Of a DNA stretch of 5,601 bases, positions 4,416 through 5,601 are shown one piece after another (the first letter of the stretch is position 1; every line of letters begins with the position of its first letter). Source of the DNA: Eubacteriales bacterium (GTDB taxonomy: Bacteria > Bacillota > Clostridia > Peptostreptococcales > Anaerovoracaceae). The translations under genes and the position numbers were made by a program. The stretch lies in contig JAQXNW010000018.1 of the NCBI GenBank assembly GCA_029098205.1, forward strand, positions 1 through 5,601. Direction: 5' to 3'. The notes beneath the pieces were generated by a model. The model did not search any database. It had not been told where the DNA came from and saw only the letters and a list, made by a program, of their open reading frames with translations.

Positions 4416-4688
4416 TCAATTATCCGTAAAAATCAAAAATTGATATCCGTTCGTTCCGACGAAATTATTCGCTTTCACCTCCGGGTTGCTGCCATCCCTG
4501 CTGATTCCGTTCTGATCGGCCGCGTTACAGGTCCAGGAACATCCTTGATCATTTACGAAATCGTTACGGAATTTTTCAAAGCTGACGCCGTCGGTTGTAA
4601 TAGGCAGCCAAATCCATCTGGTGACAGATCCGACTGGCGAAAAGCATCTTAATCCTTCCTTATCAAAGGATCCCGAAAAAACGGGCAC
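4416..4688 (-). pseudogene. Doubtful open frame or gene remnant
   Basis: A 90-codon frame, open from a GTG inside the ATPase terminator to TGA at 4416-4418. I do not recognise the product. Codon choice in about 4420-4600 is protein-like and contains G-V-S-F-E-K-F-R-N-D-F, but the only possible start has no ribosome site and lies in a hairpin. A much better start, ATG at 4645-4647 with AGGAAGG six bases upstream, is in another frame and gives only 23 residues (4576-4647). This could be a short gene broken by a frameshift, a fragment left from a rearrangement, or chance. A terminator (4308-4355) follows on the same strand, which mildly supports a transcript here. Confidence 0.25.
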
Positions 4689-4719
4689 CCTGAAAATAAA
4701 TTTCAGGATGCCCGTTTTT
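4676..4719 (-). terminator. Bidirectional hairpin terminator after the P-type ATPase gene
   Basis: A long stem, ACGGGCA-C-C-CTGAAA (4681-4695) with TTTCAG-G-A-TGCCCGT (4701-4715), has one C-A mismatch and a five-base loop. It is flanked by A-run 4676-4681 and T-run 4715-4719, so it can stop transcription either way. The ATPase stop codon (4719-4721) touches it, so the leftward mRNA ends almost at its stop. Confidence 0.85.
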
Positions 4720-5601
4720 CATCTGCCCGGTTCATCATCATCCGGATCTGTCTTTAGGTCCGTCATCGAATGAATTCCGATCGCGACCGTCGATCCGTTA
4801 TGAAGAAGAGACGATGTCGCGGGCGGCAAAATGCCCATGACTCCAAGCGCGATCAATCCGCCGTTGAAGCCCATAATAAACCGGTAATGCCCGCGGATTC
4901 GCTTCATCATCGCCATGGATAATTTACGGAGATAAACGAGCTGCCAAAGTCCGCCCGACGTAATGGTAATGTCCGCGACTTCCCGCGTGATCGCGGCGCC
5001 GCCTTTGACGGCAACCCCCGCATCGGCTTCCGAGAGCGCCGGCGTATCATTAATTCCGTCGCCAATCATGACAACCCGCCGTCCGGCCGCATGTTCGCTC
5101 TGTACAAACTCGGCTTTGTCCTCCGGGAGAACCTCCGCGTGGAATTCATCCAGCCGAAGCTTCTTTGCCACTGCCTCCGCCGTCCGCTGGTTGTCGCCCG
5201 TCATCATGCAGACCTTCTTGAATCCAAGCGCGTGCAGCGCGTCCACAACAGCAGGCGCCTCTTCCCGGAGCGGATCCGAAATTCCAATCGCGGCGGCCAG
5301 TTTTCCGCCAATCGCCATATACAGATAAGAATATTCATCCGGAAGCGACTCCAGAACCGTCTTCTCTTCTTCCGTGCAGACGCATTTTTCATGGTCAAAG
5401 ATAAAATGCCAGCTGCCGATAACCGCCTTTTCGTTCGTGGAAGAGATCCGGCTAGCGATCCCATGCGCCACGACATATTCCGGCTTCGTATGCATCTCTT
5501 CATGAGAGATTCCTTCTTCCTTCGCTTTCCGGACCACTGCGTTCGCGATCGAATGCGGATAGTGCTCCTCCAGGCAGGCCGCTGTCCGAAGTGCTTCTTC
5601 C
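4719..5601 (-). CDS. P1B-type metal-transporting ATPase, C-terminal half (5' end outside window)
   Basis: Membrane pump of the P1B (heavy-metal) ATPase family, which uses ATP to move a transition metal across the membrane. The frame is open through the right edge; 293 residues are visible of an expected 600-900. Seen in order: the nucleotide-domain histidine loop as H-Y-P-H-S-I-A-N-A (visible 13-21), V-A-H-G-I-A-S in place of the usual G-x-G-x-x-A, D-P-L-R (about 109-112), T-G-D-N (134-137), the Mg-binding hinge G-D-G-I-N-D-T-P-A-L (180-189), then two membrane helices, F-I-M-G-F-N-G-G-L-I and L-L-H-N-G-S-T-V. The protein ends in an acidic D-P-D-D-D-E tail. The D-K-T-G phosphorylation site and the metal-binding helix (CPC/SPC type) lie outside, so the metal cannot be named. 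The GTG at 5535-5537 is an internal Val codon, not a start. A terminator follows immediately, so this is the last gene of its unit. Confidence 0.92.
   Translation of the reverse strand, partial: EEALRTAACLEEHYPHSIANAVVRKAKEEGISHEEMHTKPEYVVAHGIASRISSTNEKAVIGSWHFIFDHEKCVCTEEEKTVLESLPDEYSYLYMAIGGKLAAAIGISDPLREEAPAVVDALHALGFKKVCMMTGDNQRTAEAVAKKLRLDEFHAEVLPEDKAEFVQSEHAAGRRVVMIGDGINDTPALSEADAGVAVKGGAAITREVADITITSGGLWQLVYLRKLSMAMMKRIRGHYRFIMGFNGGLIALGVMGILPPATSSLLHNGSTVAIGIHSMTDLKTDPDDDEPGR

Larger units (their letters stand above)
4189..4718. other. Intergenic region upstream of the fusion gene
   Basis: This 530-base gap lies between two leftward genes. Near the fusion gene it holds the ribosome site (4197-4202), a leader hairpin (4216-4257), a promoter (4277-4306) and a terminator (4308-4355). 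The middle (about 4414-4650) has an AT-rich inverted repeat and an open frame that lacks a proper start. The right end is the ATPase terminator. No gene here is certain. Confidence 0.6.

Noticed and set aside
4317..4652. 111-codon plus-strand frame in the gap right of the fusion gene
   Set aside because: No ribosome site precedes its ATG, the ATG lies in the arm of a terminator hairpin, codon use is poorer than on the opposite strand and the product is not recognisable.

Overview
The window looks like a piece of a low-to-mid GC Bacillota (Firmicutes) chromosome, probably an anaerobic fermenter of the Clostridia or Erysipelotrichia type. This rests on strong AGGAGG-type ribosome sites, TTGACA/TATAAT promoters, many simple intrinsic terminators, and the protein families present. 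No genus can be named from the sequence alone. No tRNA, rRNA, CRISPR array, insertion sequence or phage gene was seen.

Layout, left to right. (1) The C-terminal half of a MATE multidrug/Na+ antiporter gene (+) runs in from the left edge and ends at 653. (2) A 405-base gap follows, with a strong terminator (854-891) and a promoter (945-973). The promoter is followed at once by a small hairpin. (3) A 120-residue unrecognised protein (+, 1059-1421) comes next. (4) A 319-residue NAD-dependent L-2-hydroxyacid dehydrogenase (+, 1594-2553) has its own TTGACA promoter. It resembles L-2-hydroxyisocaproate dehydrogenase more than classical L-lactate dehydrogenase. (5) A 336-base convergent gap carries one terminator-like hairpin for each strand. 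(6) On the minus strand (2890-4188) one uninterrupted gene encodes an HPr phosphocarrier domain fused to a full D-lactate dehydrogenase. It has its own ribosome site, leader hairpin and promoter. (7) A 530-base gap holds a terminator, a doubtful ORF remnant and an AT-rich inverted repeat. (8) The C-terminal half of a P1B-type metal-transporting ATPase (minus strand) runs off the right edge, and a long hairpin terminator abuts its stop codon.

The central observation is the HPr–D-lactate dehydrogenase fusion. HPr is the phosphocarrier of the sugar phosphotransferase system (PTS). Enzyme I of that system turns PEP into pyruvate while phosphorylating His15 of HPr. D-lactate dehydrogenase then consumes pyruvate. 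A single polypeptide carrying both could tie the D-lactate branch of fermentation to sugar uptake or to the PEP/pyruvate state. The HPr domain keeps His15 and Arg17. It has Asp at position 46, where Firmicutes HPr normally has the regulatory Ser46, so it resembles a permanently 'Ser-phosphorylated' HPr. The dehydrogenase domain keeps the catalytic Arg, Glu and His but has Thr for the first Gly of the NAD-binding GxGxxG motif. The convergent neighbour makes the opposite stereoisomer, so the locus pairs L- and D-specific 2-oxoacid reduction. How the fusion works is inference; the fusion itself and the residues are read directly from the sequence.
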